From: Camelimonas abortus
GTDB lineage: Bacteria; Pseudomonadota; Alphaproteobacteria; Rhizobiales; Beijerinckiaceae
Length of the DNA: 64,000 nt
NCBI RefSeq assembly: GCF_042647165.1
Contig: NZ_JBHRUV010000030.1
Direction: 5' to 3' (one strand)
Within the stretch, counting starts at the first letter, position 1; the number at the start of each line of letters is the position of its first letter. The translations under genes and the position numbers were made by a program. The notes below the pieces were generated by a model. The model did not search any database. It worked only from the letters and a program-made list of their open reading frames with translations, and was not told where the DNA came from. This document shows positions 24,765 through 34,194 of this stretch, piece by piece.

Positions 24765-25751
24765 TTACTCCGTGGGATCGGCGCGCAGTTCGCGCGGCAG
24801 GGGGAAAAACACGCTCTCGTCCGCGGTGGAGACGCTCTCCACGCGCACGTCATAGCGTTCGGCGAAGGCGTCGATGATCTCCTCAACCAGCACCTCCGGG
24901 GCGGAGGCGCCGGCGGTGACGCCGAGGCTGGAGATATTGCCGAACAGCTCCCAGTCGATGTCCGCGGCGCGCAGCACCAGGCGCGCCACGCGGCAGCCGG
25001 CGCGCTCCGCCACCTCGCGCAGGCGCTGCGAATTGGACGAATTGGGCGAGCCGACCACGATCATCGCCTCCACCTGCGGGGCCACGCGCTTCACCGCCTC
25101 CTGGCGGTTGGTGGTGGCGTAGCAGATGTCCTCCCGGTGCGGCCCCACCACATTGGGGAAGCGCCGTTTCAGCGCCTCCACGATCTCGCGGGTGTCGTCC
25201 ACCGAGAGCGTCGTCTGGGTGACATAGGCGAGGTTCGCGCCGAGCGCAGGGTCCAGCTTCTCCACGTCGGCGATGGTCTCCACCAGGGTGATGGCGCCCT
25301 CGGGCAGCTGGCCCATGGTGCCGATCACTTCCGGATGGCCGGCGTGGCCGATCAGCGCCACATGGCGGCCGCGGCGGCGATGGACCTCGGCCTCGCGGTG
25401 CACCTTGGTGACCAGCGGGCAGGTGGCGTCAATGGCGAAGAAATTGCGGCGCGCCGCCTCCTCCGGGACGGAGCGGGGCACGCCGTGGGCGGAGAAGATC
25501 ACCGGCGCCGTGGTGTCCGGAATCTGGGACAGCTCGTCGACGAACACCGCGCCCTTCCGGCGCAGGCTTTCCACCACATACTTGTTGTGGACGATCTCGT
25601 GGCGCACGTAGACCGGCGGGCCGTACAGCGCCAGGGCCCGCTCCACCGCGTCGATGGCGCGCACCACGCCGGCGCAGAAGCCCCGCGGGGCGCAGATCAG
25701 CACGTCAAGCCGGGGTTTGGGGGAGCGGGCCTGCGAAACGGCGCCCTTCAT
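24765..25751 (-). CDS. ispH: 4-hydroxy-3-methylbut-2-enyl diphosphate reductase
   Basis: IspH carries out the last step of the MEP pathway, making IPP and DMAPP with an iron-sulfur cluster. The three cluster cysteines are C26 (APRGFCAGV), C111 (DATCPLVT) and C210 (EDICYATTNRQ). The EIVHNKYVV and SSNSQRL substrate motifs are present. The 328 residues are slightly long because of an N-terminal extension. It heads the ispH-thrB-rnhA operon. A 10-codon open frame with a ribosome site lies 20 bases upstream. Confidence 0.98.
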   Translation of the reverse strand: MKGAVSQARSPKPRLDVLICAPRGFCAGVVRAIDAVERALALYGPPVYVRHEIVHNKYVVESLRRKGAVFVDELSQIPDTTAPVIFSAHGVPRSVPEEAARRNFFAIDATCPLVTKVHREAEVHRRRGRHVALIGHAGHPEVIGTMGQLPEGAITLVETIADVEKLDPALGANLAYVTQTTLSVDDTREIVEALKRRFPNVVGPHREDICYATTNRQEAVKRVAPQVEAMIVVGSPNSSNSQRLREVAERAGCRVARLVLRAADIDWELFGNISSLGVTAGASAPEVLVEEIIDAFAERYDVRVESVSTADESVFFPLPRELRADPTE

Positions 25752-26111
25752 CGAACGGTCGTCCTGTTAGGTCAGCCGGCGGCGACGGCCGGCGCATGGG
25801 CCATGATGCAGTCCCCTTGTCGCATAAAGTCGCCACGACCGGAACCGCCGCGCGACGCCCCCGGCGCCGCAGTCACGCGCCCTGACGCCGCGGCGTGAGC
25901 GTTCCGCCGCAAGGCCCCGGCCCCTCCCCGCGCGGCGGCGCGGCGGCGCCCCGCGCATGGCGGCCGCCGGGCGCGCGGAACAGCGCATGAATCACTTGCG
26001 TCGGCGGCGGAGCGGGGTGAGCATGCGCCGCGCCTCCCGCACGGGAGGGCGCGCAGCAAACGCGGCGTCCGGGCGCAACCCCGGCGCCCGCCGTCCGCCG
26101 CCGGGGAACGC
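25752..26111. other. divergent intergenic region between ispH and the antiporter gene
   Basis: The 360 bases contain the promoters of two divergent genes and a possible 10-codon leader frame (25772-25804, minus). No clear -35/-10 pair stands out on either strand. The rest is GC-rich without a recognisable gene. Confidence 0.5.
25772..25804 (-). CDS. possible 10-codon leader peptide upstream of ispH
   Basis: The frame MAHAPAVAAG starts at an ATG preceded by AAGGGGA at a good distance and stops 20 bases before ispH. An in-frame ATG seven codons upstream has no ribosome site. The peptide has no codon run that would suggest classical attenuation. This may be a chance frame; only the strong ribosome site and position support it. 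Confidence 0.25.
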   Translation of the reverse strand: MAHAPAVAAG

Positions 26112-28016
26112 ATGACTGACGCCGCCACCCACATCAGCCTCGTCAAGCCGGTGCTCGTGTTCTGCGCCGCCGCCGCCGTGGCGGTGCCGCTGTTCCGGCG
26201 CATCGGCCTCGGCGCCATCATCGGCTATCTCGTGGCCGGCGTCGCCATCGGGCCCTGGGGCCTGCAGCTGGTGTCGGAGGCCGAATCCATACGCGGCGTG
26301 GCCGAATTCGGCGTGGTGCTGCTGCTGTTCATCATCGGGCTGGAGCTGAAGCTCTCCAGCCTGTGGTCCATGCGGCGCGACATCTTCGGCCTTGGCGGCG
26401 CGCAGCTGCTGCTGTGCGGCGCGGCGCTGGCGGGCGGGACGCTGCTGGCCGGCTACGGTCCCAAGGAATCGGTCGTCGCCGGCATGGCGCTGGGGCTCTC
26501 GGCCACGGCCATCGCCCTCGGCATTCTCGGCGAGCGCGGCGAAACCCGCTCCCCCTATGGCCAGCGCGCCTTCGCGGTGCTGCTGTTCCAGGACCTGTCC
26601 ATCGTGCCGATCCTGGCCATCGTGCCGCTGATGGCCAACGTCACCGCCGCCGGGCCGGAGCCGCTGTCGCAGCAGCTGGCCGACGTGGGCATGGCGGCGG
26701 GCACCATCGTCGCCATCGTGCTGGCCGGCCGTTACCTGCTGAACCCCATCTTCGCCATTCTGGCGGCGAGCGGCGCGCGCGAGGTGATGACCGCCGCGGC
26801 GCTTCTGGTGGCGCTGGGCGCGGCGGTGCTGATGGAGGCGGTGGGCCTCTCCATGGCCATGGGCGCGTTCCTCGCCGGCGTGCTGCTGGCGGAGTCGAAC
26901 TTCCGCCACCAGCTGGAGGCGGACATCGAGCCGTTCCGCGGCCTGCTGCTCGGCCTGTTCTTCATGAGCGTGGGCATGTCCATCAATCTCGGCCTGGTGG
27001 CCGCCCACGCCCTCGCCCTCGCGCTCGCCGCCATGGCCATGGTGGCGCTGAAGATCGCCATCGTCTCCGGCATCGCCCGCGTCTCCGGCTCGTCGTGGAC
27101 GGACGCGCTGCGCATCGGCGCGCTGCTGGCCACCGCCGGCGAGTTCGCCTTCGTGCTGTTCCCCACTGCCGAGGAATACGGCCTGCTCACCGCCGACCAT
27201 TCCCAGATGCTGGTGTCGCTGGCGGCGCTGTCGATGATGCTGGCGCCCATCGCCGCCCGGGCGATCGACGCCGTGCTGTTCCGGCGCGCGGGAGAGGCGG
27301 AGACCACGCCCGACGACGCGCCCGAGGCCGCCGGCGAGGGCGCGGAGGGCGGCGTCATCGTCATTGGTTTCGGCCGTTTCGGCCAGGTGGTGAACCAGGT
27401 GCTTCTGGCCGCCGGCGCGGACGTGACGGTGATCGACCACAACATCGCCCGCATCCGCGAGGCGGGGCGCTTCGGCTTCCGCGTCTATTACGGCGACGGC
27501 GCCCGGCTTGACGTGCTGCACGCCGCCGGCGCCGCCCGGGCGGCGGTGATCTGCATCTGCATCGACCACGCGCCCACCGCCACCTTCATCGCCGGGCTGG
27601 CGCACGAGCACTTCCCGCAGGCGCGCACCATCGTGCGCGCCATCAACCGGCCGCACGCCATCGAGCTGATGCAGCTTCCGGTGGACTACCAGGTGCGCGA
27701 CACCTTCCATTCGGCGCTGGAGCTGGGCCGGGCGACGCTGGAGACGCTCGGCGTGACGCCGGCGCAGGCGCGCGAGCTGCAGGAGGACGTGCGCAAGCGC
27801 GACATCGCCCGCCTGGAGCTGCAGAAGGAGAGCGGCGCCATGGGCGGGGCCGAACTGCTGCACGGCGCGGCGGTGCGCCCCGAGCCGCTGCTGAAGCCGC
27901 GTCGCCAGGCCCGCGGCCTCGACGCCGCCAGCCGCGGCCTGCTGGAGCCGGCGACCGGCGAGAGCGCGTCCGACGCGCTCATCAGCGACGCCCCCCGCCA
28001 TCCGCTGAGCATCTGA
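26112..28016 (+). CDS. CPA2 family cation:proton antiporter with RCK domain (KefB/KefC-like)
   Basis: The 634-residue protein has about twelve transmembrane helices of the Na+/H+ exchanger fold (residues 1-390), with GAIIGYLVAGVAIGPWGL and GVVLLLFIIGLELK as family signatures. A cytoplasmic TrkA-N/RCK domain begins near residue 414 with the nucleotide loop VIVIGFGRFGQVV and an Asp-ending strand (VTVIDHN). The C-terminal 90 residues form a charged, helical tail. This layout is that of KefB/KefC-type potassium efflux systems, although the real ion is not shown. No glutathione-binding ancillary gene (kefF/kefG) lies next to it. A bidirectional terminator follows. Confidence 0.92.
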   Translation: MTDAATHISLVKPVLVFCAAAAVAVPLFRRIGLGAIIGYLVAGVAIGPWGLQLVSEAESIRGVAEFGVVLLLFIIGLELKLSSLWSMRRDIFGLGGAQLLLCGAALAGGTLLAGYGPKESVVAGMALGLSATAIALGILGERGETRSPYGQRAFAVLLFQDLSIVPILAIVPLMANVTAAGPEPLSQQLADVGMAAGTIVAIVLAGRYLLNPIFAILAASGAREVMTAAALLVALGAAVLMEAVGLSMAMGAFLAGVLLAESNFRHQLEADIEPFRGLLLGLFFMSVGMSINLGLVAAHALALALAAMAMVALKIAIVSGIARVSGSSWTDALRIGALLATAGEFAFVLFPTAEEYGLLTADHSQMLVSLAALSMMLAPIAARAIDAVLFRRAGEAETTPDDAPEAAGEGAEGGVIVIGFGRFGQVVNQVLLAAGADVTVIDHNIARIREAGRFGFRVYYGDGARLDVLHAAGAARAAVICICIDHAPTATFIAGLAHEHFPQARTIVRAINRPHAIELMQLPVDYQVRDTFHSALELGRATLETLGVTPAQARELQEDVRKRDIARLELQKESGAMGGAELLHGAAVRPEPLLKPRRQARGLDAASRGLLEPATGESASDALISDAPRHPLSI

Positions 28017-28103
28017 AATTGCGTCGCGCCCTCCCCTGCCGGCGGACAGGCCGGCGGGCGCCGGCGCGGCCCCTGGCCCCGCGGGACCAGTCCCGGATGA
28101 CGG

Positions 28104-28135
28104 AAAAGGCCGCCGGAGCGCTCCGGCGGCCTTTT
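28104..28135. terminator. bidirectional terminator between the antiporter gene and purD
   Basis: The near-perfect palindrome AAAAGGCCGCCGGAG-CG-CTCCGGCGGCCTTTT gives an A-stem-T layout that works on both strands. It serves the two convergent genes. Confidence 0.92.
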
Positions 28136-28163
28136 CATTTCCTTTCCGGCCGGGGCGCGGACG

Positions 28164-29471
28164 TCAGCCCTGCCGCGCCTTCGCCTCGCGCGCCACGGCG
28201 CGATGGCCGATGTCGCGGCGGCAGAAACCGCCGGGCCAGACGATGCGGTCCACGGCGGCGTAGGCGCGGCGCTGCGCCTCGGTGACGCTGGGGCCGCGGG
28301 CGGTCACCGCCAGCACGCGGCCGCCGCTGGCGGTGAGCGCGCCGTCAACGAGCCTGGTGCCGGCGTGGAACACCACCGCGCCGTCGCCGGCGGCCTCCTC
28401 GACGCCGCGGATCACCGAGCCGGCCTTCACCGGACCGGGATAGCCGTCCGAGGCCATCACCACGGTCAGCGCCGCCTCCGGCGACCACGCCACCTGCTCC
28501 GGCGCCAGCTGGTCAAGCCGGCCGTCGATGGCGGCCAGCATCACCTGCACCAGGTCGCCCTGGAAGCGCAGCATCAGCACCTGGCATTCGGGATCGCCGA
28601 AGCGGGCGTTGTATTCGATCAGCTTCGGCCCTTCGCTGGTGATGATCACGCCGGCGTAGAGCACGCCCACATAAGGGGTTCCGCGCGCCGCCATGCCGGC
28701 GACGGTGGGGGCGATGATGCGCTCCATCACCTGGCGGCGCACCTCGTCGGTCACCACCGGCGCGGGGGAGTAGGCGCCCATGCCGCCGGTGTTGGGGCCG
28801 CGGTCGCCGTCGAACACGCGCTTGTGGTCCTGGGCGTCGCCGAAGGGAATGAAGGTCCTGCCGTCGCTGATGGCGAAGACGCTGGCCTCCTCGCCCACCA
28901 TGAACTCCTCGATCACCACCGAGGCGCCGGCCTCGCCGAGACCGCCGCCGAACATCATGTCCAGCGCCTCCTCCGCCTGGGGCACGGTTTCGGCCACCAC
29001 CACGCCCTTGCCGGCGGCAAGACCGTCGGCCTTGATGACGATGGGCGCGCCGTGGCGGCGCACATGGGCCCGCGCCGCCTCCAGACTGTCAAAACGCGCG
29101 AAGGCCGCGGTGGGAATGCCGAACTCGGCGCACAGCTCCTTGGTGAAGCCCTTTGAGCCCTCCAGCTGCGCCGCCGCCTTCGACGGTCCGAACACGCGGA
29201 TGCCGGCGGCGGCGAGATCGTCGGCGATGCCGGCCACCAGCGGCGCCTCCGGCCCCACCACCACGAGGCCGACGTTCCTGCTGCGGCAGAACTCCGCCAC
29301 AGCGGCGTGATCGCTCACGTCGAGCGCGACGTTCTCGCCGGCCGACGCCGTGCCGGGGTTGCCTGGGGCGACGTAAAGCCTGTCGCACGAGGGTGAAGCG
29401 GCCAGCTTCCACGCCAGCGCATGTTCGCGACCGCCAGAGCCAATAAGCAGGATATTGATGGGCATGTTCAT
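28164..29471 (-). CDS. purD: phosphoribosylamine-glycine ligase (GARS)
   Basis: PurD joins glycine to phosphoribosylamine with ATP in purine synthesis. The 435-residue protein shows ILLIGSGGREHALAWKLA at the N-terminus, VVVGPEAPLVAGIADDL, the ATP-grasp lysine region GAPIVIKADGLAAGKGVVVA, and RFGDPECQVLM with the metal-binding acidic residue. The family C-terminus is present. Two ATGs (29471 and 29465) are possible starts. TATAAG lies seven bases before the first, with no clear ribosome site. Confidence 0.97.
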   Translation of the reverse strand: MNMPINILLIGSGGREHALAWKLAASPSCDRLYVAPGNPGTASAGENVALDVSDHAAVAEFCRSRNVGLVVVGPEAPLVAGIADDLAAAGIRVFGPSKAAAQLEGSKGFTKELCAEFGIPTAAFARFDSLEAARAHVRRHGAPIVIKADGLAAGKGVVVAETVPQAEEALDMMFGGGLGEAGASVVIEEFMVGEEASVFAISDGRTFIPFGDAQDHKRVFDGDRGPNTGGMGAYSPAPVVTDEVRRQVMERIIAPTVAGMAARGTPYVGVLYAGVIITSEGPKLIEYNARFGDPECQVLMLRFQGDLVQVMLAAIDGRLDQLAPEQVAWSPEAALTVVMASDGYPGPVKAGSVIRGVEEAAGDGAVVFHAGTRLVDGALTASGGRVLAVTARGPSVTEAQRRAYAAVDRIVWPGGFCRRDIGHRAVAREAKARQG

Positions 29472-29541
29472 GCGCGGGCTTATAGAGCAAATCCGCGCCC
29501 GCTGGATAGCGGCGAGAGCGCCGCGCGCCGCCGCCTCCCGC

Positions 29542-30279
29542 TCATTCGCACGCCGGCTCGTCGCAGCGGCGCATGGCCGCCACCATCCGCCGCAGCGTCT
29601 CGCGCCCCGGATAGCCCTGCACCGCCACCCCGCCGATGACGAACGACGGCGTCGCCGCCAGCCCCAGCGCCCGCGCCAGGCGCATCTGCGCCTCCAGCGC
29701 GGCGGCAGTGGCCGGGTCGCGGGCCATGCGCTCCACGTCCGCCATGGTGACGCGCGCGCCGGCCGGGGCGACGGCGCTCACCCGCCCGTCGATCGCCACC
29801 CGCGCCGCCGCCAGCGCCGCGGCGCCGTCCGCCCGGCGCCGGCGCGAATACATGGCGCGGTAGAAGTCATAGGCCACCTGCGGGCCCATCAGCCGGGTCA
29901 GGGCCAGCTCCACCTTCGCCGCCTCGACCGACGCCGCCGACAGCACCGGATTGTTCATGAAGCCGATGCGCACGTCGTCGGCCTCCGCCAGCAGGGCGTG
30001 CAGGTCCTGCGCCGCCGCCTGGCACCACGGACAGTTGTAGTCATGGACCTCGACGAAGGTCACCGTGGGCTGGGCCGCGCCAGTCCACACGATGCCCGGC
30101 AGGCTGTCCAGCTCCTGGGTCAGCTCCACCGGCAGGCGCATGTTGGGCAGCTTCGCGCCGGAGGCGTCCTTCAGGTCGAACCACTGGCTGGGCCCCCCGG
30201 CCACGGCCCGGCCGGCCAGAATGGCGGTCAGCGCGCCGGCTCCGGCCGCCAGCGCCGCACGTCGGTCAATCATGGACAT
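29542..30279 (-). CDS. DsbA-family thiol:disulfide oxidoreductase
   Basis: This 245-residue periplasmic protein has a thioredoxin fold with the active site C83-PW-C86 (YNCPWC) and the cis-Pro loop TPSFVIGG. It resembles the Com1/DsbA-like group of alphaproteobacteria. The N-terminus MSMIDRRAALAAGAGAL has an Arg pair before the hydrophobic core, which suggests Tat export, ending near AVAGG. It probably forms or reshuffles disulfides in exported proteins. It lies 70 bases upstream of purD on the same strand but has no functional link to it. Confidence 0.9.
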   Translation of the reverse strand: MSMIDRRAALAAGAGALTAILAGRAVAGGPSQWFDLKDASGAKLPNMRLPVELTQELDSLPGIVWTGAAQPTVTFVEVHDYNCPWCQAAAQDLHALLAEADDVRIGFMNNPVLSAASVEAAKVELALTRLMGPQVAYDFYRAMYSRRRRADGAAALAAARVAIDGRVSAVAPAGARVTMADVERMARDPATAAALEAQMRLARALGLAATPSFVIGGVAVQGYPGRETLRRMVAAMRRCDEPACE

Positions 30280-30425
30280 GACGGTATTCCTGCCTGCGCC
30301 TGGCTCCCTGACCGGACGCAGGACACCGATCGGCGATCATTGCGGCGCCGGCAAGGCGCCCCCGGGGGCCGGCCGGCGGCGGGGCCGCCGCCCCTGACGC
30401 GCCTCCCGCGGCGCGGCTGGCCGCC

Positions 30426-31556
30426 TCACTGCAGCGTGGCCAGCAGGCCGGCGAACAGCCGGCCGCGGCTGGCGAGCGAGCTCACCAGGATGTGCTCGTT
30501 CAGCGTGTGGGCGCCGGCGCCGAGCGCCCCGAGCCCGTCCAGGGTCGGCACGCCGAGGGCGCCGGTGAAATTGCCGTCAGAGCCGCCGCCCTGGCTGGCG
30601 TGGGGCAGGTCGAAGCCGAGGTCCGCGGCGATGGCCCTGGCCCGTTCGTACAGCGCCATGGTCCCCGCGTCCGGCTCCCACACCGGGCGGGTGACGCCGC
30701 GGGTCACGGTGAAGCGCACGCCGTCGCGCTCGCCCTCCAGCGCCAGCATGGCGGCGACGCCGGCGTCGAGATCCTTCTGCCGGCGCGCCATGCTCAGCGC
30801 CTCGGCGGTGCAGACGCTGGGCACGCAGTTGACCCACTGTCCGCCGTTGATGACGCCGACGCTGAAGGTGCAGTCGGCGGTGGTCATGGCCTCGATGGCG
30901 AGAATCTGGCGGGCCATTTCGCGAATGGCCGAGCGGCCGGCGGAAAGCTGCGCCCCGGCGTGGCTGGGCCGTCCCTCCGCCCGCAGGTTGAAGCGGGCGA
31001 TGGCGTAACGGCCGGTGACCACGCCGTTGTCCGTGAGCGAGGGCTCGGGCACCAGCACGTAGCGGTTGCGCAGGGCCTCCTGCTCGATGAGCTCGCGGGC
31101 GGAGGGGGTGCCCACCTCCTCGTCCGGCGTGAACAGCACCGTCACCGGCAGCGGCGTCTGGACGCCGGCGCGGGCCAGCTGGCGCAGGGCCTCCAGGGCG
31201 AGATAGTTGCCGCTCTTCATGTCCATGACGCCAGGGCCGAAGCATTTGTCGCCCTCGCGCCGCACCGGCAGGCGCTCCAGCGTCCCCACCGGATGCACGG
31301 TGTCGAAGTGGCCGCAGATCAGGACGCCCGGCTCGCCGGCGCGCGGATGCGGCAGGCGGGCGCGCACGCAGCCGGCGAAGCCCATGCGGCCGGGAATGCG
31401 TTCGATGACGGCGCCCATGGCGGCGAGGTCGATGCTGGCCAGGTCCAGCATGCGGTTCACCGCGGCGGCGTCATGGGTGGGACTCTCGCACAGCACCCAG
31501 GGAATCAGCCCCTGGAGCATGGCTTCCGCGTCGAAAGGCAGGGCGGCGAAATTCAC
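30426..31556 (-). CDS. M20 family metallopeptidase (glutamate carboxypeptidase-like)
   Basis: The 376-residue protein belongs to the M20 peptidase/deacylase family, with two catalytic zinc ions. Metal ligands are seen in LICGHFDTVHPVG (His and Asp), in GPGVMDMKSG, and in FTPDEEVGTPS (the Glu pair). It has the dimerisation domain with RAEGRPSHAG. The nearest named group is carboxypeptidase G2/glutamate carboxypeptidase. The start is a GTG at 31556 with GGGGAGG six bases upstream; the frame upstream is open but carries no similarity. It is divergent from the TRAP permease genes, so it may process the imported compound. Confidence 0.88.
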   Translation of the reverse strand: MNFAALPFDAEAMLQGLIPWVLCESPTHDAAAVNRMLDLASIDLAAMGAVIERIPGRMGFAGCVRARLPHPRAGEPGVLICGHFDTVHPVGTLERLPVRREGDKCFGPGVMDMKSGNYLALEALRQLARAGVQTPLPVTVLFTPDEEVGTPSARELIEQEALRNRYVLVPEPSLTDNGVVTGRYAIARFNLRAEGRPSHAGAQLSAGRSAIREMARQILAIEAMTTADCTFSVGVINGGQWVNCVPSVCTAEALSMARRQKDLDAGVAAMLALEGERDGVRFTVTRGVTRPVWEPDAGTMALYERARAIAADLGFDLPHASQGGGSDGNFTGALGVPTLDGLGALGAGAHTLNEHILVSSLASRGRLFAGLLATLQ

Positions 31557-31747
31557 GGCGTTCCTCCCCGGGGCTGCGGCGCGCCGCGCCGCCCGCCGGC
31601 GCGGCGCGCTCCGGCGGGCCGTCGCGCAGGACGCCCGACTGGCCCCGTCATTGTCTCCGGCCGCCGCAGGGCAGGCCGGACACCTGACGATAGTCTTAGT
31701 TACGGCGGAAATGAAATCCGTTACTTCCATAATACAGGGAGGAAAGC

Positions 31748-32287
31748 ATGCAGCTGTTGTTGGGGTTCAGCCGCAGCGTCGACGGCGTGAGCCGCTGGCT
31801 CGGCCGGCTGTCCAGCGTGCTGGTTCTCGTCACCGTGCTGGTGAGCGCGGGCAACGCCGGGGTCCGCTACCTGTTCCATTACAGCTCCAACGGCCTGCTG
31901 GAGTTCCAGTGGTATTTCTTCGGCGCCATGGTGATGCTGGGCGCGTCATGGACGCTGGCCTGCAACGGACACGTGCGCGTGGACGTAATCTACGGAACGG
32001 TGTCCGACCGGGCCCGGCTGTTGATCGACATCACCGGCCTCACCGTCTTCCTGCTGCCGGTCACGGTTTTCCTCACCATCATCTGCTGGCGCTATTTCCT
32101 GGTCTCATGGCAGTCCCAGGAACACTCCCTGAACGCCGGCGGCCTGGTGCTGTGGCCGGCCAAACTGCTGCTGCCGCTCGGGTTCTTCATGCTCGTGCTG
32201 CAGGGGCTGAGCGAACTCATCAAGCGCGTGGCGGCGCTGCGCGGCCTCATCGTCCTCGACAGCAAATACGCAAAACCCCTGCAGTGA
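31748..32287 (+). CDS. TRAP transporter small permease (DctQ family)
   Basis: DctQ is the four-helix small membrane subunit of tripartite ATP-independent periplasmic transporters. The 179-residue product has four hydrophobic segments and the family pattern LLEFQWYFFGAMVMLGASW followed by HVRVDVIY. A strong ribosome site (AGGGAGGAAAG) precedes the ATG. It belongs to the subgroup with a short C-terminal cytoplasmic tail. The large permease follows 43 bases later. No DctP or TAXI binding protein is found nearby, so the substrate cannot be guessed from context. Confidence 0.93.
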   Translation: MQLLLGFSRSVDGVSRWLGRLSSVLVLVTVLVSAGNAGVRYLFHYSSNGLLEFQWYFFGAMVMLGASWTLACNGHVRVDVIYGTVSDRARLLIDITGLTVFLLPVTVFLTIICWRYFLVSWQSQEHSLNAGGLVLWPAKLLLPLGFFMLVLQGLSELIKRVAALRGLIVLDSKYAKPLQ

Positions 32288-32330
32288 CGGGACGGACGGG
32301 AGGGTCCGGCGCGCGGGAGAGGCGGACCGG

Positions 32331-33782
32331 ATGTTCGAGTACGGCGTTTTCCCGCCCCTGATGTTCTTCGGCATGATCTGCTTCATGCTGGCCGGCTTTC
32401 CGGTCGCCTTTACGCTGGCGGCGGTGGGGCTGGCCTTCGGGATGCTCGGCGTGTGGACCGGCCATTTCAACGCCGACTTTCTTTCCGCGCTGCCGCTGCG
32501 TTTTTTCGGCGTCATCTCCAACGACCTGCTGCTGGCGATCCCGTTCTTCACCTATATGGGCGCCATTCTGGAGCGCTGCGGCCTCGCCGAAGACCTGCTT
32601 GAGGGCACGGGCAAGCTGTTCGGCGGCGTGCCCGGCGGCCTCGCCTTCGCGGTGATCGTGGTGGGCGCCATCCTCGGCGCCATCACCGGCGCGGTGGCCG
32701 CATCGGTGATCGCCATGGGCGTGATCTCGCTGCCGGTGATGATGCGCCATGGCTACGACATGCGCCTCGCCACCGGCGTCATCGCCGCCTCGGGCACCAT
32801 CACGCAGCTCATTCCGCCGTCGCTGGTGCTGGTGGTGCTGGCCGACCAGCTCGGCCGCTCGGTGGGAGACATGTATCTGGGCGCCATCGGCCCGTCGCTG
32901 CTGCAGGTGCTCATCTTCCTCCTCTACGTGGCGGTGCTGGCGCTGCTGCGGCCCAACGCCATGCCGCCGCTGCCGCCGGAGGCGCGCGGCGAGCTGGACT
33001 GGCGGCTGGCGGGGCGCGTGCTGTGGGGCATGATCCCCTCGGTGGCGCTGATTTTCCTGGTGCTGGGCACGATTTTCCTTGGACTGGCCACGCCGACGGA
33101 GGCGGGCGCCATGGGCGCCGTGGGCGCGCTGGCGCTGGCGGCGCTGCACCGGCGCCTCACCTGGAGGCTGTGCTGGGAGGGCATGGAGAACACCATGCGC
33201 ATCACCGCAATGGTGGTGTTCATCCTCATCGGCTCCACCTGCTTCAGCCTGGTGTTCCAGGGCATGGACGGCGGCCGCTGGATCGAGCACATGCTCTCGC
33301 ACCTGCCCGGCGGCCAGACCGGTTTCCTGATCTTCGTCAACATCTTCATTTTCCTGCTGTCGTTCTTTCTCGACTTCTTCGAGATCGCCTTCATCGTCAT
33401 TCCGCTGCTGGCGCCGGCGGCGGCCAGGCTGGACATCAACCTGATCTGGTTCGGCGTGCTGATCTGCGTGAACATGCAGACCAGCTTCATGCACCCGCCC
33501 TTCGGCTTCGCGCTGTTTTACCTGCGCGGCGTCGCCCCGCGGGAGGTGAAGAGCGCCGACATTTACTGGGGCGCCGCGCCCTGGGTGATCATGCAGCTGA
33601 TCCTGGTGGCCATCGTCATCTTCTGGCCTTCGTCCGTGACCTACTGGCTGGGGGAGGTGAAGCTGATCGACGACAGTGCGGTGGAGCAGCAGTTCCGCAG
33701 TCTTGGCGGCGGGCAGGACACGCCGGCCGCCCCCGGCGGCTTCGGCGGCCAGGACGACCCGCCGCCGCTGAAATTCGATTAG
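32331..33782 (+). CDS. TRAP transporter large permease (DctM family)
   Basis: The 483-residue large subunit has about twelve hydrophobic helices and carries the sodium/solute path. Family signatures are LAIPFFTYMGAILERCGLAEDLL (positions near the second helix), GAITGAVAASVIAMGVISLP, and SGTITQLIPPSLVLVV; later NMQTSFMHPPFGFALFYLRG is very typical. The C-terminal tail of about 50 residues is hydrophilic and Gly/Pro-rich. It forms an operon with the DctQ gene. The missing binding subunit must be encoded elsewhere. Confidence 0.95.
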   Translation: MFEYGVFPPLMFFGMICFMLAGFPVAFTLAAVGLAFGMLGVWTGHFNADFLSALPLRFFGVISNDLLLAIPFFTYMGAILERCGLAEDLLEGTGKLFGGVPGGLAFAVIVVGAILGAITGAVAASVIAMGVISLPVMMRHGYDMRLATGVIAASGTITQLIPPSLVLVVLADQLGRSVGDMYLGAIGPSLLQVLIFLLYVAVLALLRPNAMPPLPPEARGELDWRLAGRVLWGMIPSVALIFLVLGTIFLGLATPTEAGAMGAVGALALAALHRRLTWRLCWEGMENTMRITAMVVFILIGSTCFSLVFQGMDGGRWIEHMLSHLPGGQTGFLIFVNIFIFLLSFFLDFFEIAFIVIPLLAPAAARLDINLIWFGVLICVNMQTSFMHPPFGFALFYLRGVAPREVKSADIYWGAAPWVIMQLILVAIVIFWPSSVTYWLGEVKLIDDSAVEQQFRSLGGGQDTPAAPGGFGGQDDPPPLKFD

Positions 33783-34194
33783 GCGCAGGGCCTGCGGCCG
33801 CCAGCACGCCCGTCGCCGCCTTTCTCTCGCCCGCCCCTTCCCCGGTCATGCCCGGGCCGGCCGCAAGGGTCCTTTACACGGCCCGGCCGCGGCGACGCGG
33901 CGCCCTCCCATGGACGCCCGCGTCATGCCCCGCCATGACGCGGGAAATCGGGGAGCGCGAAACCGGAACAGGAAAAGCGGGAGAGGGAAAGGTAAAGGCG
34001 GCGGGCAGGAACGGCCGCGCGCGGACCGGACGCCCGGCGACGCCGCACGGCGACGACACGGCGAACGCGGAACAGGGAAACCCCGCCGGAGGGGACGCAG
34101 CCGCCGCGCCGGCGGCGGATCAACGCCTGGCGCGCAGGCCGGGCCGCCGCGCCGGGCCCGCGTGCCCGCCCCGGCCCCGCCGCCCGGGCGGACC
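33783..34194. other. gap between the TRAP genes and slyX
   Basis: The 412 bases include a purine-rich stretch (about 33935-34000) but no gene I can support. An open plus-strand frame starting with MTREIGERETGTGKAG has low complexity, no ribosome site and no family features. Confidence 0.5.

Noticed and set aside
25992..28001. Long minus-strand open frame opposite the antiporter gene
   Set aside because: It is a shadow with His/Gln/Arg-rich composition, and the antiporter on the plus strand has clear helices and an RCK domain.
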